Notes: generated from the sequence alone by a model not told the origin. 32,798 nucleotides of DNA from Corallococcus sp. CA053C (GCF_003611675.1 NZ_RAWA01000058.1:1-32798); one strand, 5' to 3'. Counted from the first letter of the stretch, positions 7,258 to 15,812 are shown. Program-made: numbers and translations.

Positions 7258-9383
7258 AGCGGATCCTTCGCGCCGGGGAACGTCCGGATGAGCGGGGAGC
7301 GGACGGTGGAGGAGGCCACCCAGAGCTGGTGGGAGGAGCGGGTGACGGCGACGTGCAGCCGGCGCCGGGCCTCGTCGTCCGCGGGGTAGGCGCGCGCCGT
7401 CACGTCCGGCAGCACGACGTAGTCGAACTCCAGCCCCTTCACGTTGTCCACGTCCGTCACGTCCACGCCGGGCTCGAAGGAGAAGTCTCCCTCCAGCACC
7501 AGCCGCGCCCAGGGCATCTCCGCGATGACGCGGTGGAAGGACTGGGCGGACTCGCGGCTGCTGGCGATGACGCCCACCGACGCGTGCGGCTCGCGCAGCA
7601 CCAGGTCGCGCAGGGCGTCTCCCAGGAACAGCCACGCCTGCGCCTCGTCCGGGAAGTGGTGGAAGCCCACGGGCGCGCCTTCGCGGCCGGGGCGCGCGGG
7701 GGAGGCCGGGGCCTGCGTTCCCAGCACGTGCTGCGCCAATTCCACCACCGGGCGCGGGCAGCGGTAGGACACCTGGAGCCGGCAGGTGGCGGCGTCGCGG
7801 ATGCCCAGCTCCTCCAGGGCCGCGTCCCAGCCGGCGAAGCCCGCCGTCGTCTGTTGCATCTCGTCGCCCGCGAGCGTGCAGCTGCGGCTGTCGCCCAGCA
7901 ATTGCCCGACGACGAAGAGCTCGAAGAGCGAGAAGTCCTCCGCCTCGTCCAGGACGACGTGCGCCAGCCGGTCCGCGCCCAGCGCGCCCCGCTGCGCCTT
8001 GAGGAACATCAGGATGGGCAGGTCGTCGAAGTCGAGCGTGCCCGCGAGCGCGTCCGGCGTGTCGCTCTCAATCGCCTTGCCATCCACGGTGACGAGGCTG
8101 TCCGGATCATAGTCCCGGTACTGGCGCTCCAGCGGCACGGCGGTCTGCAGCTTGGTGTGCTCCACCGTCTCGCCCACCACCGTGCGGGGCAGCTCGCCGC
8201 GGGCGTCCGCCACCACGGCCTCCAGGAACGCGCGGTCCATGAAGGCGTCCGCCAGCCGGATGCGCAGCCGCTCCAGCGTGAGGGGCTGGGTCTTGCCCCT
8301 GGGCACGGACACGCGGGCCGCCAGCGCGCGGCGCAGCACGGGGTGGCGCTTGAGGCGCGAGACGAGCGCGGGCGTCTCCGGGGCCAGCTTGAGGCCCGGC
8401 ACGCTGAAGGCCGTGCGCGCGGTGCTCAGGGACCAAGCGTCCAGCGTCTCCACGGACACCTTGCCCAGCCCCAGGGGCGCGAGCAGCCGGCGCGTCAGCC
8501 GGGCCAGGCCCTCCTCGGGGACGACGACCTTGGTGCGCGCCTGCGGGTACTTCTTCGCGTCGTCGAAGGCGACCTTCGCCAGCCGGTGCAGCGCCACCGT
8601 CGTCTTGCCGCTGCCCGCGCTGCCCAGCACCAGCAGCGGTTGATCCGGCCCGGTGCTGACGGCCGCGTACTGCTCCGCGTCCAGGAGCGCGGTGACACCG
8701 AAGGCGTCCTCGGTGTGCGTCGTGCCCTGGCCCACGCCCAGGGAGCCGGGCCGGGCGGCGGTGCCGGTGCCGCCGGAGAGCACGGAGGACGCGTCGCGCC
8801 CGCGCGAGTGCCACCGGCCGCTCGGGTCGCGCTGGAGCAGGTGGGGGCCGGTGCTGATGCGGGTGAGGACGCCCTTCTCGATGATGACCAGCCGGCGCGC
8901 CTCCACCTCACCCTCGGAGAGCCGGTCGCCGAAGTACTCCTCGTAGGAGTCGCCCTCCTCGTAGTTGTAGAAGACGCGGGCGACGGGGGCGAAGCGCCAG
9001 TCGATGACGCGCACGCCTGCGGCGAGGTTCGCGAAGCTGGTGCGGCCGAGCAGGTAGTCGCGCTGCCCGGTGGGGCCGGCGAGGCGCAGGTGCGCGAAGT
9101 AGGGGGCGTGGCTGTCCGGCAGCGGCACGGTCTCCTGCCGCTCCAGCATGGCGCGCACCTCGTTCATCTGGGTGAAGACGTGCGGCAGGTCCGCGGCGTG
9201 CGCCGTGGTGGCGTCGTCGCGCAGCACCTGCAGCTGGGCCATCAGCCCCTGGGTGTCCAGCGTCCGCTCCGCGGCCTGGCGGCGCGCCTCGGCGAGCGCG
9301 TCCTGGACCCGTGACAGCAGGGCCTCTTCCTCGGCGATGAGCGCGAGCGCCTCGGGCGACAGTTCCTGCTCCGGGCCGGCCAT
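7248..9383 (-). CDS. HelD-like/UvrD-type superfamily 1 helicase
   Basis: A 711-residue ATPase. The N-terminal ~85 residues are predicted coiled coil (EEEALLSRVQDALAEARRQ), a hallmark of HelD, whose N-terminal arm enters the RNA polymerase secondary channel. RVIDWRFAPVARVFYNYEEG is the HelD/UvrD-like pre-helicase signature (DWR-APVA-FY). Walker A is GSAGSGKT (254-261) and Walker B is VVLDEAED, with DEAED at 479-483. Later motifs include LAGDEMQQT, VSYRCPRPVVELA, NVKGLEFDYVVLPD and LHVAVTRSSHQLWV. HelD recycles stalled RNA polymerase in Gram-positives; whether this relative does so is inference. An in-frame GTG at 9422 would add 13 residues; the ATG at 9383 is preferred because AAGGAAAGGA lies directly upstream. 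A long hairpin precedes the gene, and its 3' end overlaps the convergent gene by 10 bp. Confidence 0.85.
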   Translation of the reverse strand: MAGPEQELSPEALALIAEEEALLSRVQDALAEARRQAAERTLDTQGLMAQLQVLRDDATTAHAADLPHVFTQMNEVRAMLERQETVPLPDSHAPYFAHLRLAGPTGQRDYLLGRTSFANLAAGVRVIDWRFAPVARVFYNYEEGDSYEEYFGDRLSEGEVEARRLVIIEKGVLTRISTGPHLLQRDPSGRWHSRGRDASSVLSGGTGTAARPGSLGVGQGTTHTEDAFGVTALLDAEQYAAVSTGPDQPLLVLGSAGSGKTTVALHRLAKVAFDDAKKYPQARTKVVVPEEGLARLTRRLLAPLGLGKVSVETLDAWSLSTARTAFSVPGLKLAPETPALVSRLKRHPVLRRALAARVSVPRGKTQPLTLERLRIRLADAFMDRAFLEAVVADARGELPRTVVGETVEHTKLQTAVPLERQYRDYDPDSLVTVDGKAIESDTPDALAGTLDFDDLPILMFLKAQRGALGADRLAHVVLDEAEDFSLFELFVVGQLLGDSRSCTLAGDEMQQTTAGFAGWDAALEELGIRDAATCRLQVSYRCPRPVVELAQHVLGTQAPASPARPGREGAPVGFHHFPDEAQAWLFLGDALRDLVLREPHASVGVIASSRESAQSFHRVIAEMPWARLVLEGDFSFEPGVDVTDVDNVKGLEFDYVVLPDVTARAYPADDEARRRLHVAVTRSSHQLWVASSTVRSPLIRTFPGAKDPLQG

Positions 9384-9422
9384 GTCCTTTCCTTTCGCGC
9401 CGCGCGAGCGCTCCAGCACCAC

Positions 9423-9472
9423 GCCAGAGGCTCCCTGTTGCGTTTCGCGGCGCGCGCAAGGTGACCTCTGGC
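9423..9472 (-). promoter_or_regulatory. structured leader/dyad upstream of the HelD-like gene
   Basis: GCCAGAGG (9423-9430) is perfectly inverted as CCTCTGGC (9465-9472). Inside it TTGCG (9438-9442) pairs with CGCAA (9455-9459), nearly concentric. On the minus strand this would fold into one long interrupted hairpin 40 nt before the start codon: a leader RNA element or a protein-binding dyad. The rest of the 310-bp divergent interval 9384-9693 shows no gene. Confidence 0.4.
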
Positions 9473-9490
9473 ACAGCGCGGGTCAACCCG

Positions 9491-9518
9491 TTGGATTTCC
9501 GGGCCGTCTTGCTAAGGT
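9491..9518 (+). promoter_or_regulatory. weak candidate promoter for the beta-barrel gene
   Basis: TTGGAT (9491-9496), a 16-bp spacer and TAAGGT (9513-9518). Each box matches only three of six consensus bases. It faces the outer-membrane-protein gene, leaving a leader of about 170 nt. Confidence 0.25.
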
Positions 9519-9693
9519 GATGTGCAGGGTCGAGGCGCCATGCCTCCCCTGGGGACGATCCCGATGTCTGCCAATGGTCGCTCCGGATGCCTGTCTGTCG
9601 GCTGGCGGCGCGCACCGGAGGCAGGCGGCTTCTCTCCGCGCTCAGGGCTTGCTTGCGTCCGCCCCCGTCTCGAACACACGGAGGATGGACCGG

Positions 9694-10518
9694 ATGATCT
9701 CGATGAACTCGCCATTCCGCTGGACGCTGTCACTCGCCGCCGCGTTGGGGCTCGCCACCTCCGCGGGGGCCCAGGACATGGTGACCCCGACGGAGCCGGA
9801 GACGGAAACGGAGATGCGCACGGAGATGGCTCCGGCGCACGGAGCGGCCGGACGCATGGGCCCGGAACTCGCCGTGAGCGGCAACGTGGGGCTGGGCGCG
9901 GGGTACGTCTACAAGAACGGCTTGAGCGCCGCGGGCACCGTGGAGAGCTTGAAGATCACCGACTCCGCGACGGTGTCCATCCCCGTCATCGTGGAGCTGG
10001 GGTTCCGCGCGACGCCGCGCTTCTACCTGGGCGTGTGGGGCAGCTGGGAGAATGTCTTCACCAAGGAGAACCCGCTGTCGTGTCCGGAGGGGTTCGACTG
10101 CTCCAGCCATCAGTGGCGCATCGGGCCGGAGGTCCGCTACCACCTGTCGCCGGGCGGGGGCTTTGATCCGTGGATCGGCCTGGGCCTGGGCCTGGAGATC
10201 CTCGAGAGCCACGTGCAGGGCACCACGCAGGTCCCGGTCGCGCCGGGCGTGACCGTCCCCGCGGACGTGGACACGCACGTCACGGACCGGGGCCCCACCT
10301 TCGCCCGCCTCACGCTGGGCGGCGACGTGCGCCTGAGCCGCGCCCTGTCGGTGGGGCCCATCTTCACCGCGTCCATTGGCAGCTACACCGTGCGCACCGG
10401 CAGCCAGACGCTGGACATCACCGGCGTGGGTTCGCGCGAAGGACCGGTGGCCCGCGTGGACGACGGCTTCCACGCGCTGTTCACGCTGGGCCTGCGGCTG
10501 GCCCTGCTCCCGCTGTGA
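9694..10518 (+). CDS. outer-membrane beta-barrel-like protein
   Basis: A 274-residue exported protein. The signal peptide has a hydrophobic core in WTLSLAAALGLATSAGA with likely cleavage before QD. A short Thr/Glu-rich linker (TEPETETEMRTEM) follows. The remainder alternates polar and hydrophobic residues in a pattern typical of an 8-10-stranded barrel: SGNVGLGAGYVYKNGL, ATVSIPVIVELGFRA, FYLGVWGSWENVF, HQWRIGPEVRYHL, FDPWIGLGLGLEI, and a hydrophobic C-terminal strand ending ALFTLGLRLALLPL. Two Cys (CPEGFDC) may form a loop disulfide. Similar myxobacterial proteins are annotated as outer-membrane beta-barrel or porin-like without known cargo. Start choice: GGAGG (9680-9684) is 9 nt from the ATG at 9694; ATG at 9685 is too close and ATG at 9703 is possible. 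Divergent from the HelD-like gene. Confidence 0.75.
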   Translation: MISMNSPFRWTLSLAAALGLATSAGAQDMVTPTEPETETEMRTEMAPAHGAAGRMGPELAVSGNVGLGAGYVYKNGLSAAGTVESLKITDSATVSIPVIVELGFRATPRFYLGVWGSWENVFTKENPLSCPEGFDCSSHQWRIGPEVRYHLSPGGGFDPWIGLGLGLEILESHVQGTTQVPVAPGVTVPADVDTHVTDRGPTFARLTLGGDVRLSRALSVGPIFTASIGSYTVRTGSQTLDITGVGSREGPVARVDDGFHALFTLGLRLALLPL

Positions 10519-10624
10519 GCGGGTGACGGCGGGGGAAGGGGTTTGGAAAAAGCGAGGGCCCCTGGAACCCGGCCCCCGGGTGAGGTGTCTTGGGGCGCGA
10601 CCCCTCCCTCCCCCCGGGGGGAGC

Positions 10625-10993
10625 ATGTCTCGCAAGGTGTTCGTCGTGGTGGCGGGGCTGGCCCTCGTGCTGGCCCTGGCCCTCGTCCTCGGCTGGCTGC
10701 GCGCCGCCCCGACCGCGACCGTTCCTGATGCCGCCGCTCAGGCCTCCACGCCGGGAGGGTCTCCGACGGCCGGGGGCGCGCCTGCTCCGCGACGGAGCGC
10801 GTCCGCGACGACGGCGCCCGTGGAGCAGGCGATGCGCGACGCGGAGGGCGCGCTGCGCGTGTTCCTCCAGACGGGCGCGTCGGTGCCGGACGAGGCGCGG
10901 CGGCGCGAGCTGGGCGCGCCGGGCAGTCCGGCGGTGCTCACGCTGCACCGGAGTGGTCAGCCGCTGTCGCTCACGTTCACCCGCGCACGCTGA
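10625..10993 (+). CDS. small membrane-anchored hypothetical protein
   Basis: A 122-residue protein, family not recognised. MSRKVFVVVAGLALVLALALVLGWL is a single N-terminal transmembrane or uncleaved signal segment. An Ala/Pro/Ser/Thr linker follows (about 28-65), then a compact domain of about 55 residues (VEQAMRDAEGALRVFLQTG to the end at TLHRSGQPLSLTFTRAR). The ATG follows a G-run (GGGGGGAGC) that can act as ribosome-binding site. The gene lies 106 bp after the beta-barrel gene and 82 bp before the acyl-CoA dehydrogenase, all on the plus strand. No function can be inferred. Confidence 0.65.
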   Translation: MSRKVFVVVAGLALVLALALVLGWLRAAPTATVPDAAAQASTPGGSPTAGGAPAPRRSASATTAPVEQAMRDAEGALRVFLQTGASVPDEARRRELGAPGSPAVLTLHRSGQPLSLTFTRAR

Positions 10994-11075
10994 GCCCGGG
11001 ACGCGGACGCGTGGCTTGAAAGGGTGGGGCGGGCCCTGCCAGCATGCCGCGCCTCCCTTCGCGACAGGGCCTGCC

Positions 11076-12221
11076 ATGGATGAGCGCTTCACCCCGGAGC
11101 ACGAGGCATTCCGTCGCACCGTGCGTCAGTTCGTGGAGAAGGAGCTGGCCCCGCACGCGCTGGAGTGGGACCAGGCCGGGGAGTTCCCCCGCGAGGTGTT
11201 CCGCCGCTGCGGCGAATTGGGCTTCTTCGGCATCAGCCATGATCCGGCGTACGGCGGCAGCGGGCTGGACGCCTGGTACGTCGCCGTCTTCGCGGAGGAG
11301 CTGGCGCGCGCGCAGAACGGCGGCGTGGCGATGTCGCTCCTGGTGCAGGGGCAGATGGCCACGCCGGTCATCAACGAGCTGGGCACCGATGAACAGAAGC
11401 GCGAGTTTCTCGCCCCCGCGCTCACCGGGGAGCGCATCGCGGCGCTGGCGATGAGCGAACCGGACGCGGGCTCGGACCTGGCGCGGCTGCGCACCACGGC
11501 GCGGCGCGACGGCGACGACTACGTCATCAATGGCGCAAAGATGTGGATCTCCAACGGCGCCCGTGCGGACTTCCTGGTGCTGGCGGTGCGCACGGGAGGG
11601 GAGGGTGCTCCGGGCATCTCGCTGGTGACGCTGCCCACGGACGTGAAGGGCTTCGCCGTGTCGAAGCGGCTCCAGAAGGTGGGCCACCGCTCCTCGGACA
11701 TGGCCATCCTCTACTTCGAGGACTGCCGCATCCCCGCCCGCTACGTGCTGGGCCGGGAGAACGATGGCTTCTTCCACATCATGAACAGCTTCCACGCGGA
11801 GCGCCTGGTGACGGCGCTCTACACGGTGGCGGTGATGGAGGGATTGTTGCGCGAAGCCCACCGCTACGGCCGCGAGCGCAAGGCTTTCGGCCAGCGGCTC
11901 ATCGACTTCCAGGTGTGGCGCCACACCTTCGTGGACCACCACACCCGCCTGGAGGCGGCCCGTCAGCTCACCTACCACGCGGTGCAGCTCTTCAATCGCA
12001 AACGCAAGCAGAAGCCCGTGAAGGAGATCGCGATGGCGAAGCTGCTCACCACGGAGCTGGCCCAGCGCGTGGCCTATGACTGCCAGCAGTTCTACGGCGG
12101 CATGGGGTACGTGGAGGAGAGCCACGTCGCCCGGGCCTGGCGCGACGTGCGCATGCTTACCATTGGCGGGGGCACGTCCGAGGTGATGAAGGAGATCATC
12201 GCCGGGACGCTGGCCCTGTAG
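11076..12221 (+). CDS. acyl-CoA dehydrogenase
   Basis: A 381-residue cytoplasmic FAD flavoenzyme of the acyl-CoA dehydrogenase family, full length. It would oxidise acyl-CoA to trans-2-enoyl-CoA and pass electrons to ETF. In order: the N-terminal helical domain (FTPEHEAFRRTVRQFVEKEL); the beta-domain signature ALAMSEPDAGSDLARLRTTA; the mid-domain NGAKMWISNGARADFLVLAV; RLQKVGHRSSDMAILYFEDC; and the C-terminal helical domain with YGRERKAFGQRL. QQFYGGMGYVEES holds the expected catalytic-base position, Glu348, aligned with Glu376 of medium-chain enzymes. IGGGTSEVMKEIIA ends the FAD site. Chain-length or branched-chain preference cannot be read from sequence. It begins ATGGATGAG and converges with the DUF2780-like gene, whose stop is 12 bp away. 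Confidence 0.93.
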   Translation: MDERFTPEHEAFRRTVRQFVEKELAPHALEWDQAGEFPREVFRRCGELGFFGISHDPAYGGSGLDAWYVAVFAEELARAQNGGVAMSLLVQGQMATPVINELGTDEQKREFLAPALTGERIAALAMSEPDAGSDLARLRTTARRDGDDYVINGAKMWISNGARADFLVLAVRTGGEGAPGISLVTLPTDVKGFAVSKRLQKVGHRSSDMAILYFEDCRIPARYVLGRENDGFFHIMNSFHAERLVTALYTVAVMEGLLREAHRYGRERKAFGQRLIDFQVWRHTFVDHHTRLEAARQLTYHAVQLFNRKRKQKPVKEIAMAKLLTTELAQRVAYDCQQFYGGMGYVEESHVARAWRDVRMLTIGGGTSEVMKEIIAGTLAL

Positions 12222-12232
12222 GCCCCGTGGGC

Positions 12233-12754
12233 TCAGCCGCCCAGGATTCCGCCGAGCATCCCGCCCAGTCCGCCGCCACCCTGCGGGCCGCTGCCGCCGG
12301 AGCCGCCGGTGAGCATGGGCACCACTGCGAGGATCTTCCCCACCAGGGCCGGGTCCAGCCGGGACTTGAGGAAGTTGAGGAGCAGGGGCGCCACCAGCGC
12401 GGCCTTGCCCGCGTCCAGGTTGAAGCGCTGGAGGATGGCCACCACGCCGGCCACCTCGCCTGCGTGGGCCGCCGCGCCGCCCAGGGCGCCCATCAGGCCT
12501 CCACCGCCCCCGCCGCCCATGAGCCCGCCCAGGGCGCCCATGAGTCCGCCGCCGTCGGCCGTCGGGGCCTGCGCCGCCGCCGTCTGCTGCCAGCCCTGCA
12601 TCTCCGGGATGGCCTGGTCCATCTGCCGCGCGGCGTCCGGGCCCACCTTCTCCTGCACCGTGCCCTGCACCAGCTTCAGGAGGGAGCCCGCGAGCCCCTG
12701 TGCCTGCGTGCCATCCACTCCGAGTTGCTGCGAAAGCTGTCCGATGAGGTCCAT
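12233..12754 (-). CDS. DUF2780-like glycine-rich protein
   Basis: A 173-residue protein. The N-terminus MDLIGQLSQQLGVDGTQA resembles DUF2780 (VcgC/VcgE-type, PF11075). Residues 68-93 are an extreme Gly-rich spacer in which GGGLMGALGG occurs twice; a helical part follows (HAGEVAGVVAILQRFNLDAG, then PLLLNFLKSRLDPALVGKIL), and the tail is a second Gly-rich run (GGGGLGGMLGGILGG). No signal peptide is evident. Function is unknown for the family. The start is well supported: AAGGAG lies 4 nt before the ATG. The frame is open further upstream but is antisense to the Nudix gene and unlike real coding sequence. Confidence 0.75.
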   Translation of the reverse strand: MDLIGQLSQQLGVDGTQAQGLAGSLLKLVQGTVQEKVGPDAARQMDQAIPEMQGWQQTAAAQAPTADGGGLMGALGGLMGGGGGGGLMGALGGAAAHAGEVAGVVAILQRFNLDAGKAALVAPLLLNFLKSRLDPALVGKILAVVPMLTGGSGGSGPQGGGGLGGMLGGILGG

Positions 12755-12882
12755 GCCGCTCCTTGCGTTTCCGCGTGAGAGCCGGGGTTGTAGCGGGCCT
12801 GGCCGGAAAGCTCGCGGGAAACCCACGGGAAGGCCCCGGGGAGCGTTGGTCGCAGGACGCCCCACGGCCCTCCGTCCAGCCG

Positions 12883-13371
12883 CTACAGCCGGGTGAAGGA
12901 CCAGCTCACCGCGTGGCCGTCGGCGTAGGGCATGACGCCGTGGAAGGGGCGCGGGTCCGCGTCGAACACGAGCGGCAGGAAGTGCCGGTCCCCGTCCCAG
13001 AGCGACAGCGACAGGATGGACGACACCGGGACCCACGACAGCGAGCCCTCGGGGTTTCGTTCCAGGGGCGTGCCCTCGAAGGCGTCGATGCGGAAGATGA
13101 AGCCCAGCCAGTCCTCGCCGTGCTTGCCGAAGCCGGGCCAGGACAGGGTGCCGCGCAGCACCATGCGCGTGCACTCGATGCCGGCCTCCTCGCGGATCTC
13201 CCGGCGCATGCACGCGGCCACGTCCTCGTCGCGGTCCAGCTTGCCGCCCAGGCCGTTGTACTTGCCGTAGTGGGCGTCGTCCGGGCGCGTGTTGCGGTGG
13301 ATGAGCAGCACCTGCTGGCCATCCGGCGACAGCACGTAGCCCAGCGTGGCGACGATGGGGGTGTAGGGCAT
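12883..13371 (-). CDS. Nudix hydrolase (MutT-like)
   Basis: A 162-residue Nudix-fold pyrophosphohydrolase. The Nudix box G-x5-E-x7-RE-U-x-EE-x-G-U is complete: Gly43, Glu49, Arg57, Glu58, Glu61, Glu62, Gly64, Ile65. KYNGLGGKLD just before it is characteristic of MutT/8-oxo-dGTP diphosphatase-like members. The sequence ATLGYVLSPDGQQVLLIHRN starts the fold, and WLGFIFRIDAFEGTP is the later strand region. Likely removes oxidised or excess nucleotides, but the substrate cannot be fixed from the sequence. The ATG at 13371 has AGGAGG about 7 nt upstream, which rules out the longer open frame to 13437. It follows the glycosyltransferase gene by 78 bp on the same strand, so co-transcription is possible. 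Confidence 0.9.
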   Translation of the reverse strand: MPYTPIVATLGYVLSPDGQQVLLIHRNTRPDDAHYGKYNGLGGKLDRDEDVAACMRREIREEAGIECTRMVLRGTLSWPGFGKHGEDWLGFIFRIDAFEGTPLERNPEGSLSWVPVSSILSLSLWDGDRHFLPLVFDADPRPFHGVMPYADGHAVSWSFTRL

Positions 13372-13449
13372 GGAGGCGCCTCCTGGGCGTGACACGGAAG
13401 GGACGCGCGACATACCGCGCGCGGGCCTCCGGGCCATCAGGAAAGAGGC

Positions 13450-15003
13450 TCAGGGCTCGGCGAGGGTCGCGGTGACGCTGGGGGGCTCATGGCGCCGCCA
13501 CACCTCCACGGCGGGGGACTCCGGCGACACCCCGCGCGTGTAGTTCGCCTTGAACCACCGGCGGCTGTTGGCGGAGAGCTGCCATTGCCCACGGGACCCC
13601 AGCAGCGCGAAGTCACACTGCCCCAGCAGCGCGAGCATCCTTCGCTGCGAGCCCGGAGCGGCGAAGGCCGCCGCCGCGTCCTCGAAGCGGGCCCCGGCCA
13701 CGAGCGCGTCCTGGAGCATCAGCGCGTACGGATCCACGACCACGGGCTGTCCGGGCAGCACCGGAGGCAGCCGCCCCGCGAGCAGTCCCCAGCCTGGCTC
13801 GAAGCCGCACAGGACCGCGTCCGGAGGGACCTGCGCCCGCACGTAGCGCGCTTGGAGGACCTGCTCCGGAGGCCGGACCTCCGCCCCGCGCAGCGTCTCG
13901 CGCATCGAGTGGAGCGGCGCGAGCACGACCAGGCCCACCGCCACCGCGCCCACGGGGCGGGCTCGTGATGCCGCGAAGCCCACGAGCGCCGCCGCGCCCA
14001 GTCCGGCCAGCAGCGCCTCCGGCCCGGCGAGGAACGCGTTGTAGTTGGACCAGTAGCTGTGCGCGGCGAGGTACGCGGCCACGGTGAGCAGGTAGGCGCA
14101 GGCCACGAAGCGCTCGGGCGCGGCGTCCGTCCGGGAGCTGCGGCGCGCGGCCCGCGTCAGCGCGACGAGGAGGCCCAGCAGGGCGAGCAGCACGGCGTAC
14201 CGGCGACGCTCATGGGTCATCTCCAGGAGCCGCTCCCAGCGCGACACGATGCCGTCCTCGGGCCGGACGGACTGGAACCACAGCACGTCCCGCACGAAGG
14301 CCCCGGGGGCCGACAGCGCCAGGGGACCCACCAGCGCCAGGGCCGTCAGGGACGCGGCGCCCACGAACCGCCGCGCCAGGCTCCAGCGGGGCCCGGGAGC
14401 ACGGGACAGGAGCGCCGCCGCGCCCCAGATGCCGCCCAGCACCTTCACCGAAACCATCACCCCGGCCAGCATCCCGGCGAGGCCCGCGCGGCGGGGCAGG
14501 GGCGCGCGCCCTGACGGCAGGAGCCACATGTTCGCGAGCCCCAGGCCGCACAGGTTGAGCAGCGGATCCAGGAACGGGCCGCGCTCCATGGTGACGATCT
14601 CCGGGTGCGTCGCATAGGCCAGCGCGGCCACCACGCCCGCCACGAGTCCCCAGGCCCGCATCGCCAGCCGCCCCACGAGCACGGTGCTCGCGGCGCCCAT
14701 CACCGTGGCGAGCCAGCGCGCGAGGGCGAAGCCCACCGACGGATCCCCGAACGCACCCACCGCTGCGGCGGGGGCCCCCAGGAGCAGCGCGCCCGGCGGG
14801 TGCACGAAGAGGTAGTCGCGGTAGGGCAGCAGGCCCTTCCACAGGAGCGCGGACGCCGCGTAGTAGACACCCTCGTCGTAGTTGACGACGTACCCGGGCG
14901 CGCCGGCGCGGTGGAAGAAGGGCAGGGCCCGGAGCACCCACGCGCTCACGGCCACTGCGGCCAGCACCCAGGGCCATCCGCGCCACGTCCGTCCATCGTC
15001 CAT
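13450..15003 (-). CDS. GT39/ArnT-like membrane glycosyltransferase
   Basis: A 517-residue polytopic protein of the GT-C (PMT/ArnT, GT39-like) type. An N-terminal transmembrane helix (WVLAAVAVSAWVLRALPF) leads to the first extracytoplasmic loop with the acidic signature YVVNYDEGVYYAASALLWKG, then YRDYLFVHPPGALLLGAPAA, both typical of this superfamily. Many further transmembrane helices follow, and a soluble C-terminal domain of roughly 140 residues ends the protein. It presumably transfers a sugar from a polyprenyl-phosphate donor to an envelope acceptor; donor and acceptor are unknown. ATG at 15003 is preferred over an in-frame TTG at 15024; AAGGA lies about 12 nt upstream. It is divergent from the Spy-like gene across a 320-bp region. 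Confidence 0.85.
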   Translation of the reverse strand: MDDGRTWRGWPWVLAAVAVSAWVLRALPFFHRAGAPGYVVNYDEGVYYAASALLWKGLLPYRDYLFVHPPGALLLGAPAAAVGAFGDPSVGFALARWLATVMGAASTVLVGRLAMRAWGLVAGVVAALAYATHPEIVTMERGPFLDPLLNLCGLGLANMWLLPSGRAPLPRRAGLAGMLAGVMVSVKVLGGIWGAAALLSRAPGPRWSLARRFVGAASLTALALVGPLALSAPGAFVRDVLWFQSVRPEDGIVSRWERLLEMTHERRRYAVLLALLGLLVALTRAARRSSRTDAAPERFVACAYLLTVAAYLAAHSYWSNYNAFLAGPEALLAGLGAAALVGFAASRARPVGAVAVGLVVLAPLHSMRETLRGAEVRPPEQVLQARYVRAQVPPDAVLCGFEPGWGLLAGRLPPVLPGQPVVVDPYALMLQDALVAGARFEDAAAAFAAPGSQRRMLALLGQCDFALLGSRGQWQLSANSRRWFKANYTRGVSPESPAVEVWRRHEPPSVTATLAEP

Positions 15004-15068
15004 CCGCCGCGCGAATCCTTCCAAAGCGCGCGCATGCTACGCGCGGGTGTCACATCACGCGAGCCGTC

Positions 15069-15154
15069 TTTCGCGGGCCACGCTCCGGAGGGAAACGAGC
15101 ACACGGAGTGTATCGGCGCGAAACACAATCGGTAACACGCGGGACATTTTCGCG
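15069..15154. promoter_or_regulatory. three TTTCGCG-type sites in a divergent intergenic region
   Basis: TTTCGCG occurs at 15069-15075 and 15148-15154 and inverted (CGCGAAA) at 15117-15123. All lie in the 320-bp gap between the divergent glycosyltransferase and Spy-like genes. A shared operator is possible. No convincing gene is present in 15004-15323. Confidence 0.3.
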
Positions 15155-15323
15155 GCACATGCGGGGCGCACCTTCTCGTCCTGTCAGCCCGGAAGCCCCG
15201 GGCCTGCGCGACACGGGACCTCGTGGGGGCGACCCCTCCCCGTCGGTCCTCCGCGGTGTCCCCGTGCCGCCAGGCCCCAGCTTCCGGGTGCGGTCATCTC
15301 AAGCACGCTGAAGGAGCGTCACC

Positions 15324-15812
15324 ATGAAGCGCCACCTGTTCATGCTGGGCCTGCTGTTGTCCGTTCCCGCCTTCGCCGAAGCCACCCCCACGCAGGACGC
15401 GACCCGGGGGCCGCCCCGGCCGCCGCCCTTCGCGCGCCCCTCCCCGGTCCAGCTGCTGCTCGACCATCGCCAGGAGCTGGCCCTGACCGACGCCCAGGCC
15501 ACGGGCCTGGAGCGGATCCAGGCGGCCCTGGAGACGAAGAACGCGCCCGTGAAGCAGTCGCTCGAAGCCCTGCGCCCGGCAGGCCCGCCGCCCGCCAGCG
15601 GCACGCAGGACGACGCCACGCACCGGGCGAACCGCGAGAAGGCCCACGGCTACTTCGAGCAGCTCCGGACGAACGACACCCAGGCCTATCAGGAGGCCGA
15701 GCAGCTCCTGACGGACGCCCAGAAGACCCAGGCCCGGGCGTTGATCACCGCCGCGTGGGAGGCCCACGGGCCGGGCCCCGGGGGCCGGGGCGGTCACCGC
15801 CGGGGCGAGTAG
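15324..15812 (+). CDS. Spy/CpxP-like periplasmic LTxxQ protein
   Basis: A 162-residue exported protein. Signal peptide MKRHLFMLGLLLSVPAFA has cleavage expected after AFA (residue 18). A Pro/Arg-rich linker follows, then a helical domain containing two LTxxQ-type motifs, LALTDAQATGL and LLTDAQKTQARAL, as in Spy/CpxP/zinc-resistance-associated periplasmic chaperones or metal sensors. The end is Gly/Arg-rich with a GRGGHRRGE tail whose His/Glu could bind metal. AAGGAG is 7 nt before the ATG. Its role in envelope stress or metal response is inferred from family resemblance only. Confidence 0.75.
   Translation: MKRHLFMLGLLLSVPAFAEATPTQDATRGPPRPPPFARPSPVQLLLDHRQELALTDAQATGLERIQAALETKNAPVKQSLEALRPAGPPPASGTQDDATHRANREKAHGYFEQLRTNDTQAYQEAEQLLTDAQKTQARALITAAWEAHGPGPGGRGGHRRGE

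Noticed and set aside
7329-9314. 661-residue plus-strand frame opposite the HelD-like gene
   Set aside because: Antisense shadow; the helicase motifs are all on the minus strand.
12460-12540. Short repeated GC-rich units that could suggest a repeat array or CRISPR
   Set aside because: They are the Gly-codon runs of the DUF2780-like protein, with no spacer/repeat periodicity of a CRISPR.
15034-15135. 33-residue plus-strand frame in the divergent gap before the Spy-like gene
   Set aside because: No ribosome-binding site and no protein-like features.
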